Origin: an uncultured Blautia sp.
GTDB lineage: Bacteria; Bacillota; Clostridia; Lachnospirales; Lachnospiraceae
Length of the DNA stretch: 40,719 nt
NCBI GenBank assembly: GCA_946545475.1
Contig: CAMNNO010000005.1
Span: 1-40,719, forward strand
Direction: 5' to 3'
Every line of letters starts with the position of its first letter. Within the stretch, counting starts at the first letter, position 1. Below, in pieces: positions 31,013 to 40,699 of the stretch. Under the pieces are notes generated by a model that was not told the origin of the DNA, did no database searches, and saw only the letters and a list, made by a program, of their open reading frames with translations. Both the position numbers and the translations under genes were made by a program.

Positions 31013-33472
31013 CTATCGGCAGATCACCGTGAAGGAGAGCGACACCGGCTCAAACCCGCTTCCCCCAAGTGTCACATGGATGCTGCCGGCCTGCACGGCC
31101 GTCTTGATATAAAAGCCGCCCATGCCGCCCTTAAGACTTATGACATCCGGCCCGATGAGCGTCCCCACCCCGGACAGGCGTATCTTCACCGGCTCCTGGT
31201 AGTAGGGCAGCACGTTCCCGTTCTGGTCCTCCATCCGCAGCCTTACGGCCCGGACATCATAGCTGTTCCCTTCCACCAGCGGCGACACCGTATCCGTGAT
31301 CGCCCTCAGATGGATGCTCTTCACCGGCTCGCGCTTGACGACCGCCACGGTCTTATTATCCACCCTGGCCTCAAACCGGTAGGACGGGCGCTTGCCGCCC
31401 CAGTTTGCCACATACTTTCCAAAAAGCCGGACACCTTCATCAAAGGTCATGTCCCCAAAGGTCACCAGCCGGAAGGCCTTCATCCTCTCCTTCAAGGGAA
31501 TATTGTCCACGCCGTAGCGGCTGATCGCCTTAAACAGCTCCTTCACATCCCTGGCCCGGTTTTCCGTCATGCCTTCCTTTGCGACCAGCTGGTTGCCGAC
31601 AAAATCGTCCATCACGATCGGCCCATGGGCCAGATGGGTATAGGGCGAATCCGCCGCCTTTACGGAAATGATGGCCTCGTCATCCTTATAGAAGACCACC
31701 TCGTCCGCGTTGGTGTAGATATCCACCTCGGACAGGCATCCGGCCGGGTAATCGCCGATATCCATGGTCGAGCCCACTTTCAGCACGGCGCCCTCCTCCG
31801 GGTCCCTCTGGCTCTTGTAGACATAGGCCGCCAGCTTGGGATTCCGGAACATGTCCATGACGCCGTGGTAGCACACGCCGTCACCGGAGCCGAACTCGTG
31901 GTGCGTATTATAGTCCGCAAAGCACCACCCAAAGCTTCCGGCAATGTTATATTCCTGGTTCACGGCGTTGAGGACCGTGGCATGGCGGCGGGCGTGGCTG
32001 ATGCGGTGGGGCTCGTCGTCATAAGGCTTGGTGGGGTACATATGGCCGCAGTATTCCGTCACCAGGTAAGCCTTCGACATATCGGACGTGATCTTGCTCT
32101 TGGGCTCCGCCCCCTGGTTCGTGCCGTTATGGACGAAGTCATTATAGGTATAGACATCCTCAAGGAAGCTGCTCTTCGCAAAGTTCCGAACGCCGCCGGT
32201 GGGGCGGAAGGGGTCCAGGGCATGGGCGATCTTGTTGGTGTTCGTATAAAGGGCGTCGTTATCCGGCGACTCATTGATGCGGACGCCCCACAGGATGATG
32301 GAGGTATGGTTCCGGTACTGCCGGATCATCTCCCGCACGTTCTGCTCCGCCTGCTTCTGCCAGGATGCCCCCCCGATGTGCTGCCAGCCCGGGAACTCCA
32401 TAAAGACCAGAAGGCCGATCTCGTCGCACCGGTCGATGAAATGGTGGGACTGGGGATAGTGAGAGGTGCGCACCGCGTTCAGGGCAAGCTCGTACTTCAT
32501 GATATCCGCGTCCGTCTTCTGGATGGAGGCCGGCATGGCATAGCCCACATACGGGTACATCTGGTGCCGGTCAAGGCCGCGGATCTTATAGGGCCTTCCG
32601 TTGAGGAAAAAGCCTTCTTCCATAAAGACCGCTTCCCGGAAGCCCATGCGCACCGTGCGGCGGTCGAGGAGGGTGCGGTCCTGCCAGAGGCTGAACGTGA
32701 TATCGTAAAGGTAGGGCTCCTCCGGCGACCACAGCTTGAAGCCGGTGACCGGGATGTGGAAACGCATCCGGTGTCCTTTTATGTCGAGATAGTCGCGGAA
32801 GAAACAGAGGTTTTCCTCGCGCTTTACGGCGTGGCCGCGGTTAAAGGCAGTATCCGAGAGAGACCCTTCCACATGGAGCGACAGGCCCTCGGGCAGGACA
32901 TCCTTCTTGCCGCCGCATGTCACAAGGGCAAACATGCGGGCTCTGTCCCCTTCTATGGCCTCGCTCATGCAGAAGACATCCTCCAGGCTGATCTTTTCAT
33001 GGATCTCCAGATACACCTCCCGGTAAAGCCCGCCGAAGGTCAGATAGTCGATGACATTGCCAAAAGGGGGAACGTCCAGAGTTTCCCGGGTATCAAGCCT
33101 TACGCAGAGGATATTGTCCCCGCCGTATACCAGATAGTCCTGGATGTCGGCGGAAAAGGCCGTATAGCCGCAGCGGTGGATCAGGATGCGCTTCCCGTTG
33201 ACAAACAGCGTCGCCTCGTGGGCGGCGCCCTCGAATGTCACCGTGACTTTTTTTCCTTCCCAGGCCTTGTCGGCATTAAGGTGCCGGCGGTAGCCGCAGA
33301 CCTCCTGGTAATCCTCCTCATTGCCATAGTTTAACGGGATCTCCCGGTTGGTATGGGGAAGGCGCACCCTTTTCAGGTTGTCCTCCATGCACGCCATCTG
33401 GGCCATCTCCGGGCGCCAGACATGGTCAAACAGCCAGCCACTATTTAAATATATTCTCTCTCTCACATTCAT
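31013..33472 (-). CDS. Glycoside hydrolase family 2 protein
   Basis: Cytosolic retaining glycosidase (819 aa, no signal peptide), beta-galactosidase or beta-glucuronidase-like; exact sugar not determinable. Jelly-roll N-domain (about 10-180, VTFEGAAHEATLFVNG, GGLYREVYLEI), immunoglobulin-like domain, barrel from about 290 (GRPYKIRGLDRHQMYP) with acid/base E401 in WGVRINES and nucleophile E473 in LVTEYCG, then further C-terminal beta domains (DUF4982-like region about 580-640). Its ATG overlaps the tetR stop by 4 bases, so the two are co-translated. Confidence 0.93.
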   Translation of the reverse strand: MNVRERIYLNSGWLFDHVWRPEMAQMACMEDNLKRVRLPHTNREIPLNYGNEEDYQEVCGYRRHLNADKAWEGKKVTVTFEGAAHEATLFVNGKRILIHRCGYTAFSADIQDYLVYGGDNILCVRLDTRETLDVPPFGNVIDYLTFGGLYREVYLEIHEKISLEDVFCMSEAIEGDRARMFALVTCGGKKDVLPEGLSLHVEGSLSDTAFNRGHAVKREENLCFFRDYLDIKGHRMRFHIPVTGFKLWSPEEPYLYDITFSLWQDRTLLDRRTVRMGFREAVFMEEGFFLNGRPYKIRGLDRHQMYPYVGYAMPASIQKTDADIMKYELALNAVRTSHYPQSHHFIDRCDEIGLLVFMEFPGWQHIGGASWQKQAEQNVREMIRQYRNHTSIILWGVRINESPDNDALYTNTNKIAHALDPFRPTGGVRNFAKSSFLEDVYTYNDFVHNGTNQGAEPKSKITSDMSKAYLVTEYCGHMYPTKPYDDEPHRISHARRHATVLNAVNQEYNIAGSFGWCFADYNTHHEFGSGDGVCYHGVMDMFRNPKLAAYVYKSQRDPEEGAVLKVGSTMDIGDYPAGCLSEVDIYTNADEVVFYKDDEAIISVKAADSPYTHLAHGPIVMDDFVGNQLVAKEGMTENRARDVKELFKAISRYGVDNIPLKERMKAFRLVTFGDMTFDEGVRLFGKYVANWGGKRPSYRFEARVDNKTVAVVKREPVKSIHLRAITDTVSPLVEGNSYDVRAVRLRMEDQNGNVLPYYQEPVKIRLSGVGTLIGPDVISLKGGMGGFYIKTAVQAGSIHVTLGGSGFEPVSLSFTVICR

Positions 33473-34029
33473 GCTTTCTCCAATCCTCGGAACAGGACCT
33501 GGATCATTTGCTCCAGGGCTTCCTCATAGGTGACTTGTCCCTTTTCCAGGTCGCCGCTGGAAAGGAACTCTTTCATGGCTCCCTGCACCATGTTTTTGAA
33601 AATGACTTCGGGAATGTCTTTCAGCCGTCCCTCCTTTATGGCCTGACGGTACAGGATCAGGGTCGGCTCCCATTCCGTGCTCAGGTGCCGCTCGACATCC
33701 TTGTAGACATCCGGATACCTCTCAATGAGGTCCCTCATCCGGCTGAAATCCACCCGCATCTGCCTTTCGGGGAGAACGATAAGGACCTTTTTCAGTCTTT
33801 CGAGCGTGTCCAGGTTTTCGTTGTCCAAAATCTCCCTCTCGCAGGATTTGACCATGTAGAAGTAGTATTCCACGGTCCGCTTGAGCAGTTCCTCCTTTCC
33901 GCTTATGTGAATGTATATCGTTTTTTTGCTGATGCCCAGGCTGTGGGCAATGTCATCCATGGTAAAGCGGTAATTTCCCCTGTTTAATTCCTGAAGGGCA
34001 GCAAATGCCATTTCTTCAACCAGGTCCAT
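33469..34029 (-). CDS. TetR-family transcriptional regulator
   Basis: A 186-residue regulator: N-terminal helix-turn-helix (FTMDDIAHSLGISKKTIYIHI, followed by GKEELLKRTV) and an all-helical ligand domain. It is the first gene of a two-gene unit with GH2, so it probably controls its own operon in response to a sugar or aglycone; this is inferred from order alone. The ATG at 34029 is preferred (AAGGAG upstream); an in-frame earlier start at 34074 has none. Confidence 0.9.
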   Translation of the reverse strand: MDLVEEMAFAALQELNRGNYRFTMDDIAHSLGISKKTIYIHISGKEELLKRTVEYYFYMVKSCEREILDNENLDTLERLKKVLIVLPERQMRVDFSRMRDLIERYPDVYKDVERHLSTEWEPTLILYRQAIKEGRLKDIPEVIFKNMVQGAMKEFLSSGDLEKGQVTYEEALEQMIQVLFRGLEKA

Positions 34030-34069
34030 AACACCTCTCCTTAATATAGAAATATAAGATATGTCGCCT

Positions 34070-34126
34070 GCCATAAAGGCCTGAAAGCTGGGGCTATGGC
34101 AAGGGAAGCTTTGTGGCCTTTATGGC
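34070..34126 (-). terminator. Long hairpin between yvcK and tetR
   Basis: GCCATAAAGGCC (34070-34081) pairs perfectly with GGCCTTTATGGC (34115-34126), with an inner AAAGCT/AGCTTT stem. It starts 11 bases after the yvcK stop. There is no T-run, so it may be a weak terminator, or an operator for the TetR protein because it lies 41 bases before the tetR ATG. Confidence 0.5.
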
Positions 34127-34136
34127 GGCTTGTGCT

Positions 34137-35078
34137 TTAATGCTCCATAAGATAAGAAAATACCAGATACCCTGTCTTCAGCGCGTTGTGGCGGATGGTG
34201 CCTTCCTCCATGCAGAAGACATCGCCGGCCAGGAGCGTGCAGCCCAGGCGGCCGATTTCCTCCTGATCAATATCGACGATCTTTTTGTTCTCGGTTTTGT
34301 AGATATCCCGGACTTCCCGGCTGATTCCCCCGTTGTTGGCAATACAAAGGTCGATGGTTCGGTCCTGGAGATACTGGTTGAGCACCTTTAAATGGTCGCT
34401 GACCGTGTAATCGTCGGTCTCGCCCGGCTGGGTGACCAGGTTGCAGATATACATGAGGGGGGCTTTCGCCTTTTTAAGCGCCTCGCGGACCTCCTGGGAG
34501 AGAAGGTGGGGGAGGATGCTGGTGTAGAGGCTGCCCGGGCTGAATATGATGAGATCCGCTTCCCGGATCTTTTCGGTGATCTCCCGGCAGATGTGGATGT
34601 CGTGGTCGTAGGAGAGGCGCCGGATGCTCCCCGCGTGCCGGCTGACCTCTTCCTCCCCGTAGTAGTCGCCCTCCGGGCCCCTTCCCACAAGCTCCACCTT
34701 TTCCTCGGTGAGGGGAAGGACCGTGCCCTTGACGGCCAGAAGGCCGGCCATGTACCGGGTGGCCTCGGTCAGGTTTCCTTTCAGGTCTATGAGGGCGGCC
34801 AGGAGGATGTTCCGGACCGGGTGGTTATAGAGGGACCCCTTCTTTTTAAAGCGGTAGCGGAGGAGACGGACAAAGTCGTCGTCTACATTTGCCATGGACA
34901 GGAGGACCTTGCCGACATCCCCTACGGCAGGGATGTCGAGTTCCTCTTTCAGGACGCCCGTGCTGCTGCCGTTATCGCTGACGGCTATCACGGTCGTCAC
35001 GTCCAGGGGAAAGAGCTTGAGCCCTGAGAGCAGGCAGGAAAGCCCCGTCCCGCCGCCAAAAACCACTACTTTCTTCAT
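34137..35078 (-). CDS. yvcK: YvcK-family gluconeogenesis/morphogenesis factor
   Basis: CofD-like fold protein (313 aa) that in Bacillus binds UDP-GlcNAc and is needed on gluconeogenic carbon and for cell shape. Seen: VVVFGGGTGLSCLLSGLK, SDNGSSTGVLKEEL, NHPVRNILLAAL, IIFSPGSLYTSILPHLL, and CNLVTQPGETDDYTVSDHL. AGGAGG lies 11 bases before the ATG. It is separated here from the usual partners rapZ and whiA. Confidence 0.94.
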   Translation of the reverse strand: MKKVVVFGGGTGLSCLLSGLKLFPLDVTTVIAVSDNGSSTGVLKEELDIPAVGDVGKVLLSMANVDDDFVRLLRYRFKKKGSLYNHPVRNILLAALIDLKGNLTEATRYMAGLLAVKGTVLPLTEEKVELVGRGPEGDYYGEEEVSRHAGSIRRLSYDHDIHICREITEKIREADLIIFSPGSLYTSILPHLLSQEVREALKKAKAPLMYICNLVTQPGETDDYTVSDHLKVLNQYLQDRTIDLCIANNGGISREVRDIYKTENKKIVDIDQEEIGRLGCTLLAGDVFCMEEGTIRHNALKTGYLVFSYLMEH

Positions 35079-35232
35079 AACTATCTAATCCTCCTGTTGT
35101 CTTGTGTGGGATCATGCTTTGCCGTCACGGCCGGAGTACATCCCGCCGCGAAGGCGGATACTGTTATTCTCTGCTGCTGATAGAGATGACGGGGATATCT
35201 TTCGGCAATCCTAACATCTGCCGCCGGAAAAG

Positions 35233-35880
35233 TCAACCGTCGTCAGAGCGGATCACATCCTCCCACTCGTCTTCCTCTTCGTCCTCCTCTTCCTGTTTTG
35301 GGTTTAAGAAGGCCTGCACGGCGATCCCGGCGGCTGTCAGGACGAGGCCGGCCAGGTAGGGATACCAGCCGCCAAAACGCAGAAGCTTTGACGCGCAAAA
35401 GCCGGCCATCAGGCCTCCGGCGAGAGAGGTCAGGATAATGATGAGCCACCGGGAAGTGCGCAGCGCAAGGTATCCCAGGGCAAGGCCGATCAGCACGCAC
35501 AGGAAGAACGCGGCGGAGGAGAGGGGGTGAAGAAGGTAGAGGGAGACGCCAAAGCCGACGCCGGCGCCAAGAATAAATATCCCCACCCGGTAGATGAGGA
35601 AGCCGATGGCACCGATAAAGACGCCAAGGCCTGTCATGGCGGCGATGTAGGTGCTATTCCCCTCGGCGCCGAGCTCGCGCAGGACCAGGTACGCGCCGAG
35701 GGCTCCCAGGCCAAACCCGAAGAGCATGACCCAGAAGCGGAGCAGGCGATACCCGAGAACGACATTGATAAGGCCAAAGGCCAGGATGGCGATGAGAAAG
35801 AGCATCTCCGCGGTGGTGTCCGGCTCCATGTCCCTTATGCGGGATGCGACGGACAAAAGGCGCTGCAGGACCTCGTGCAT
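35233..35880 (-). CDS. DUF4203-type multi-pass membrane protein
   Basis: A 215-residue integral membrane protein with about seven hydrophobic helices from residue 25 on (EMLFLIAILAFGLINVVLG, FWVMLFGFGLGALGAYLVL and onward) and a very acidic C-terminal tail (EEEDEEEDEWEDV). The layout matches the DUF4203/TMEM198-like family, function unknown. Three starts are possible; the ATG at 35880 gives the best spacing (8 bases) from AAAGGAAGTG. It follows the transglutaminase-like gene by 38 bases in reverse order along the transcript only as a downstream neighbour of a different unit. Confidence 0.8.
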   Translation of the reverse strand: MHEVLQRLLSVASRIRDMEPDTTAEMLFLIAILAFGLINVVLGYRLLRFWVMLFGFGLGALGAYLVLRELGAEGNSTYIAAMTGLGVFIGAIGFLIYRVGIFILGAGVGFGVSLYLLHPLSSAAFFLCVLIGLALGYLALRTSRWLIIILTSLAGGLMAGFCASKLLRFGGWYPYLAGLVLTAAGIAVQAFLNPKQEEEDEEEDEWEDVIRSDDG

Positions 35881-35918
35881 GGGCATCACTTCCTTTCAGT
35901 ATATTATGCCTGTGTATA

Positions 35919-37166
35919 TCAAAAGATATAGTAGATCGTCTTAAAGTCCCGCAGGACCCCCCTGTGGTAGTCGACCTCCATGAGGCCGTTGAACATCATG
36001 TAATACTGGGCCACGGCTCCCGGGGAGTCTCCTTCCACCCAGTCGGCGTAGGCCTCCTGGAAGGCTTCCTCGGTGGCGAATTTAAAGCGCACCACGGCGG
36101 CTTCGTTGTTGATGCGCATCTGGCAGAGGTTATAAACGCTTTCCCAGTCATAGTCATAAAAGCAGGCCTGGTTCAGGACGTAAAAATTTTTGTCCCGGGC
36201 GAAGCAGGGCGGCACGGGGAAATCCGGGGATGGGGTGTATGTGAGCTCGTATTCTTCGGGGAAGGGGCACAGGTAGTCGTACAGGGTGGTCTTGTGCCAT
36301 TCCTGGGAGGAGGCGTCCCCCATAAGAAACTCCGGCTGGTCGCCGTTGGTGGGGTCGGCATAGTAGTAAATGCCGTCCAGCTCTATAATGTCCCAGGCGT
36401 GCCCGGAATCCGCCCCCTTGGCGTCTCCGGAGACATAGATACATCTCATGCCGAGCCGTTCCATAAGGTACTGCATGGCGGCGGCATAGCCTGCGCACAC
36501 GGCCTTTTTCTGCCAGAAAACGCCGGCTATGTTCTGGTCGTGGTCCGATTGCTCGTATTCGGTCTGGTCGATCAGGTAGGTATAGACCTTGCGGGCTTTT
36601 TCGTAGTCGGAGTCGTAGGGCGAGATCTGGGCGCTGACTTCCGAAAACCCTCTCTCAAGGCTTTCGTCCACCTCGGCCATTTCTTCCGGCGTGTAGCTGT
36701 TTCCCGGGGAGAATACGCAGTAGTCGTCCCCCTCATGGTAATAGGTAGCGGCCCGCTCGTGGTTCCTCACCCAGTAGATCTCGGGATGGTCGTTCAGGAC
36801 GGCTTCGTAAACGCGGCTGATGGATTCGCTGTCCGCCGTGGTCAGGTAAAATTCATTTTCCCGGGACCGGAAGCCCTGCAGCATTTCGCGGTACCAGCGC
36901 TGCTCATTTTCGTTCAGGACGCCGAAATAGTATTCCAGACGCCCCTCCTCCCGGGGCGCGACTTCCATGTGCCGTAGGGCGCGGACTTCCTTTGGCTCCA
37001 TGGAAAAAAAGTCCCGGACCTCGCTTAACAGGGTCCTTCCCTTTTCTTCCAGGGTGCGCGAAAAAGAGGGAGCGTTCAGGCTTATGCCCCTTAAAAGCAG
37101 CAGCAGGAGAAACAGCACAAGGACTGTGGGCACAAACCAGTGTTTTTTTTGTTTTCTTCTTCTCAT
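35919..37166 (-). CDS. Membrane-anchored transglutaminase-like protein
   Basis: A 415-residue protein with a basic N-terminus (MRRRKQKKHW) and one transmembrane anchor (about 11-27), leaving the rest outside. The transglutaminase-like catalytic triad reads C224 (KKAVCAGYAAAMQYLM), H256 (SGHAWDIIELDG) and D271 (YYADPTNGD). Members act as proteases, peptide cyclases or cross-linkers at the cell surface; the substrate is unknown. The DUF4203 gene follows 38 bases downstream in the same direction, so they may form a cell-envelope pair. Confidence 0.88.
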   Translation of the reverse strand: MRRRKQKKHWFVPTVLVLFLLLLLLRGISLNAPSFSRTLEEKGRTLLSEVRDFFSMEPKEVRALRHMEVAPREEGRLEYYFGVLNENEQRWYREMLQGFRSRENEFYLTTADSESISRVYEAVLNDHPEIYWVRNHERAATYYHEGDDYCVFSPGNSYTPEEMAEVDESLERGFSEVSAQISPYDSDYEKARKVYTYLIDQTEYEQSDHDQNIAGVFWQKKAVCAGYAAAMQYLMERLGMRCIYVSGDAKGADSGHAWDIIELDGIYYYADPTNGDQPEFLMGDASSQEWHKTTLYDYLCPFPEEYELTYTPSPDFPVPPCFARDKNFYVLNQACFYDYDWESVYNLCQMRINNEAAVVRFKFATEEAFQEAYADWVEGDSPGAVAQYYMMFNGLMEVDYHRGVLRDFKTIYYIF

Positions 37167-37216
37167 GTCGGTTTAAAGTTCCTCCCCATAGAGCGTGCCG
37201 CGATAATCAAAAACAG

Positions 37217-37410
37217 GTTACTATTCACGGCTCAGCCGCAAGCGGCTGAGCCTGCTCCCTTCATTCGGAAGGAACGCCCTGACGGGCTTCACCGCCGCTT
37301 CGCGGCTTTCCTTCCTCATGGAGGGAGCAGACCTTGTAAGGATACAGATTTTCCTCGCTCATGCAAGCATGGCGAGGAAAATCTGTATCCTTACGGCCGT
37401 GAATAGTAAC
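37217..37410. repeat. 194-bp long imperfect palindrome with 14-bp terminal repeats
   Basis: Ends in GTTACTATTCACGG (37217-37230) and its complement (37397-37410). Inside are CTCAGCCGC-AA-GCGGCTGAG, a pair of about 26-bp imperfect arms starting TGCTCCCTTC and ending GAGGGAGCA, and a 21-bp perfect stem (starting AAGGATACAGATTTTCC). It fills most of the 37167-37496 gap and has no ORF. Its right end touches the T-tract of the terminator at 37411-37485. Confidence 0.9.
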
Positions 37411-37485
37411 AAAAACAGCTTTTTGACCGCAGAATTACGTGGAGACGGGCTCCTTTTCCCTATGTCTGTGGATCAAAAAGCTGTT
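37411..37485 (-). terminator. Terminator-like hairpin after the NlpC/P60 gene
   Basis: On the minus strand, AACAGCTTTTTGA pairs perfectly with TCAAAAAGCTGTT across a 46-base loop and the hairpin is followed by TTTG. It begins 12 bases after the stop codon. The long loop is unusual, but the stem plus T-tract suits termination. Confidence 0.5.
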
Positions 37486-37496
37486 CTTGGTTATTC

Positions 37497-40337
37497 TTAG
37501 AACAATTCAACCTGGGAATCATCGATCAGTTCTGTCTGATAGAAGGTTCCGGTCGTATTTTCCGGCGCGCGGAGGGATACGGTGATCGTGCCGGTCTCCT
37601 CGTCCAGCTGGACATTCTTGGCAGGGACAGTGACATAAAACAGCTCAACATCGGTGTCAAAGAGAATGACCGGCGAATCGTCCACCAGGATGGCGCTGGC
37701 CTTTTCCTTGCCGGTGGCAGCAGCTTTGGGCTCCGCGGAGGATATAAAGCCAACACCGCCCCTAAGTTCCAGGGCATCGGCATAGTAGACCGTTCCGTCG
37801 GCGCTGACCGCCCGGATGCCCTCGGCCGTCAGTTCCTCGGAGACGATGTCCTCTCCCCGCATAATGCGGATCTCTTCCTCGGTGGGGTAGAAATCCGGCT
37901 GGCGGATGTAGCGGAAGCTGGCACCGTAGGCTTCACCGACGGTGACGCCGTTTTTGGACGAGGCGCAGTGGACGGCGATCCAGTCGCCGTTTGCTGTTTT
38001 TCCGCAGAGGATGCCGACATGGTTATCGCTGCCGGCCTCCGGGCCTCTCTGGAAGACCAGGTCGCCCGGCTGGGCGTCCTCTTCTCTGACGACGTTGGCC
38101 AGCTCCCACTGCTGGGAGGTGCCTTCGCCGACAATGCCCCTCATGCCGGCATCCTGGTAGCCGTTGATCACGGCCCAGGTGACAAAGCCGCTGCAGTCCA
38201 GGCCAAGGGCCCTTATGGTGCCTGTGGTGGGGCTTCCCGCGGAGGTTACCTGATAGGCTTTGCCCCATTCCGGGTTTTCACCGATCAGGTTGTACTTGCC
38301 GCCCCAGAAGTAGCCGACCTTTCCGATCAGGGAATAGGCGGCCGCGATGACATTGACCCTCTCTTCCGAGACATCCTCGCCCACGCTTTCACGGATAAAG
38401 CCCTTGGCGCCCGTGACGACAGCGCAGAGAAGCTCGCAGTCCGTTTCCATATATTTTTTCAGGATCTCGCGGTCGTCCCGGTTGATCTTGTTTTTCTTGA
38501 TGTAGTAGTTGATGTGCCGTTCCCCGTAGGAAACCTTGGAAGGATCCGCGGGATCGGGGACCAGGGGGTTCATCTCTTCAAAGATCTCATAGAGCTCCCC
38601 GGCGGCCTGGCCGTCCAGATAGAAGCGGTCCTCTCCGGCCATGGTGTGCCGATAGATATATATGGCCAGGATGTCCTGCCAGTTCCGGACAAGATAATTG
38701 TCTGCCGAGGTGTTGATGGGCAGGGCGGCCATCTCGCTGACCTCCACCAGCTTGTTGGCTTCGCGGTAGGTGCGCTCGATATCCTCCATGATCTCGGCGA
38801 AATCGTCCGAGAAGGACAGGCGGTAGTTCTCCTGCAGGCTGTTCAGGTAAAATTCCTTGCCGGCATGAAGGTTTGAGATCATGTTGGTGTAATAGACCGG
38901 CGTTCCTTCCAGTACGATGGTGGAGTTGTCGAGGGTCAGGGCAGACAGGTCGCTGGCGCCGTCACTTATGTCGGCCAGGAGAAGGATAAGCGTCATGGCT
39001 TTTTCCGCGTCCTCAAAGATCCTGTAGTTCGTAACCTGGGCCTTTTCCTCCTCGGTCAAGGCGTCGTAAAGGGCGCGGATGGCTTCCATCTCCCCCTTCT
39101 GCTCGGCGCTGAGTTCGATCTTGTCGAGGGCGCTGATCCTCTCAATGACCGCGGCAGCCGCCTCGCTGGCAGCGGGCGTGGGGGTCGGAGACGGGGTGGG
39201 CGTGCCTTCGGGGGTGGGCGTCGGTGTCCCATCAGGCGTTGGCGTTACCTCGGGAGTCGGCGTCGGTGTTCCATCCGGCGTTGGCGTTACCTCGGGAGTC
39301 GGCGTCGGTGTGCCCTCGGGCGTTGGCGTTACCTCGGGGGTCGGCGTCGGGGTCCCATCCGGCGTTGGTGTTACCTCGGGGGTCGGCGTCGGTGTGCCCT
39401 CGGGCGTTGGTGTTACCTCGGGGGTCGGCGTCGGGGTCCCATCTGGCGTTGGCGTTACCTCGGGGCTCGGTGTCGGGGTGCCATCTGGCGTCGGCGTTAC
39501 CTCGGGGCTCGGTGTCGGGGTGCCATCTGGCGTCGGCGTTACCTCTGGGGTCGGCGTCGGGGTCCCATCGAGCGTCGGCGTTACCTCGGGGCTCGGCGTC
39601 GGGGTCCCGGAAGGCGCAGGCGACGGGACAGGGCTCAGAACCGGTGTCGGATAGACTGAGGGTTCCGGAGTGATGGACGGTATGGGCGTAAGGTCAGGGC
39701 CCGGCGTCGGCGTCAGGCTAATGACAAGCTCCGGAGTAGGCGTAAGCTCGGCTTCGGGCGTTGGCGTTAAAGGCCCTTCCTCTCCGCCGGCCGGCGTGGG
39801 TGTCACAGAAAGCACCGGGGTGGGCGTCGGGGTAAGAGACGGGGTAGGCGTCACAGAAGGCACAGGAGTGGGCGTCGGTGTCGGCGTTGGAACTGGGGTC
39901 GGCGTCGGATCGGGAACCGGCGTCGGCGTCGGAACCGGGGTCGGATCGGGCTCTTCCGGCATCGGATCCGGGTTCTCCACACCGGAATCCGTCCCTCCTC
40001 CCGGCACATCGGAGACATCTATGTAGGAAGCTTCCGCTGTATCGACGAACGAATCCTCCAGCGACTCCTCATAAGGCTCTTCATAGTCCGGCTCCTCCGC
40101 GTATGCCACGGCATCCACATAGGTCTCCGTTTCTATTACCGTTTCTGTCTGTGTTTCTGTTTGTGCCGGCGCTTCCGTCTCCTGCCATGAAGAGCTTTCA
40201 TCTGCTGCCCCGGCCTCTTCTGACGAATACTCTCCGGTATTCTCAACGGGCTCAGGCCTTGCCGGAATGGGACGCGGAGCCACCAATGCGCCTACAAGCG
40301 TCACATACAGGCAGTGCTTTACATATTTGTTCTTCAT
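37497..40337 (-). CDS. Secreted NlpC/P60 endopeptidase with long PT-rich repeat spacer
   Basis: A 946-residue wall-associated protein. Signal-like N-terminus ([20 protein letters not shown]), acidic Glu/Ser/Thr segment, a PT-rich spacer (about 115-395) containing nine 14-residue units of the type [14 protein letters not shown], a helical middle region, then NlpC/P60 (about 655-800) with Cys715 ([11 protein letters not shown]) and His773 (DNHVGILCG), and a C-terminal beta-rich tail. It should cut gamma-D-Glu/diaminopimelate bonds in peptidoglycan, or process another peptide; the spacer likely spans the wall. The ATG at 40337 starts a proper signal peptide; an in-frame GTG at 40397 has no suitable ribosome site. 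GGGAG lies about 12 bases upstream. Confidence 0.9.
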   Translation of the reverse strand: MKNKYVKHCLYVTLVGALVAPRPIPARPEPVENTGEYSSEEAGAADESSSWQETEAPAQTETQTETVIETETYVDAVAYAEEPDYEEPYEESLEDSFVDTAEASYIDVSDVPGGGTDSGVENPDPMPEEPDPTPVPTPTPVPDPTPTPVPTPTPTPTPVPSVTPTPSLTPTPTPVLSVTPTPAGGEEGPLTPTPEAELTPTPELVISLTPTPGPDLTPIPSITPEPSVYPTPVLSPVPSPAPSGTPTPSPEVTPTLDGTPTPTPEVTPTPDGTPTPSPEVTPTPDGTPTPSPEVTPTPDGTPTPTPEVTPTPEGTPTPTPEVTPTPDGTPTPTPEVTPTPEGTPTPTPEVTPTPDGTPTPTPEVTPTPDGTPTPTPEGTPTPSPTPTPAASEAAAAVIERISALDKIELSAEQKGEMEAIRALYDALTEEEKAQVTNYRIFEDAEKAMTLILLLADISDGASDLSALTLDNSTIVLEGTPVYYTNMISNLHAGKEFYLNSLQENYRLSFSDDFAEIMEDIERTYREANKLVEVSEMAALPINTSADNYLVRNWQDILAIYIYRHTMAGEDRFYLDGQAAGELYEIFEEMNPLVPDPADPSKVSYGERHINYYIKKNKINRDDREILKKYMETDCELLCAVVTGAKGFIRESVGEDVSEERVNVIAAAYSLIGKVGYFWGGKYNLIGENPEWGKAYQVTSAGSPTTGTIRALGLDCSGFVTWAVINGYQDAGMRGIVGEGTSQQWELANVVREEDAQPGDLVFQRGPEAGSDNHVGILCGKTANGDWIAVHCASSKNGVTVGEAYGASFRYIRQPDFYPTEEEIRIMRGEDIVSEELTAEGIRAVSADGTVYYADALELRGGVGFISSAEPKAAATGKEKASAILVDDSPVILFDTDVELFYVTVPAKNVQLDEETGTITVSLRAPENTTGTFYQTELIDDSQVELF
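39231..39608 (-). repeat. 42-bp coding minisatellite (9 units)
   Basis: Nine tandem 42-bp units within the NlpC/P60 gene, each encoding 14 residues. They differ at only a few sites: Thr/Ser at position 6, and Asp/Glu at position 14, with one Leu variant. High DNA identity implies recent expansion by recombination or slippage, so the copy number may vary between strains. Confidence 0.92.
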
Positions 40338-40401
40338 AGAACTGAAAAACTCCCTTCCGTTACATGTCAGGCTTTCGTTTTCTTCAAATGAAAACACCTT
40401 T

Positions 40402-40587
40402 TATACTCGCGAGCGGATTGAATTGCGGATTGTCATTTTCCGCCGCGGTATATGCAGTTACACTAGAATAATTGCCTTCGGCAATTATTAAGTGTAACTA
40501 GTATAACTGCGTTTTAAAGCTCGCACCGCAGTATATGCAGAAGTGCTAAAAAATTACCAATGCTAATTTTCGAGTACTTTCAGTATA
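40402..40587 (+). repeat. Modular TATA-ended palindromic element, copy 4 (two-hairpin form)
   Basis: Begins TATACTCGCGAG, contains the GTTACAC hairpin, an intermediate partial head (ACCGCAGTATATGCA), and a decayed GAAGTGC hairpin, ending AGTATA. The order of modules is the same as in copy 3 but in the opposite orientation. It lies 65 bases upstream of the NlpC/P60 start and fills half of the 40338-40719 gap; the rest (40588-40664) is AT-rich with nothing recognised. Confidence 0.88.
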
Positions 40588-40664
40588 AAAAACGTTGCTA
40601 TTTTCTGCGGAAAACATTGGAGTTTCCTACAGAAAAGTGTCACTGTATAACATCCTTTTCAAGG

Positions 40665-40699
40665 GTGAACTACCACAGACCATAAAGGTCTGTGGCTTC
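40665..40699 (-). repeat. 35-bp edge hairpin repeat, right copy
   Basis: Exact reverse complement of bases 19-53. About 20 bases of further sequence follow (GAGAGCCTGACGGCTCT, itself a small palindrome: AGAGCC/GGCTCT), which the left copy does not share. Its place at the window end suggests the assembly stops at this repeat. Confidence 0.9.

Noticed and set aside
31076-33334. 752-codon open frame on the plus strand opposite the GH2 gene
   Set aside because: It is the antisense of a clear GH2 coding sequence in a GC-rich genome, has no family motifs and no good ribosome site.
39231-39608. Regular repeats suggesting a CRISPR array
   Set aside because: Units are directly tandem without unique spacers and lie in frame within a coding gene.
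39079-39654. Gly/Val-repeat open frame on the plus strand
   Set aside because: It is only the reverse reading of the PT-repeat minisatellite, which happens to lack stops.
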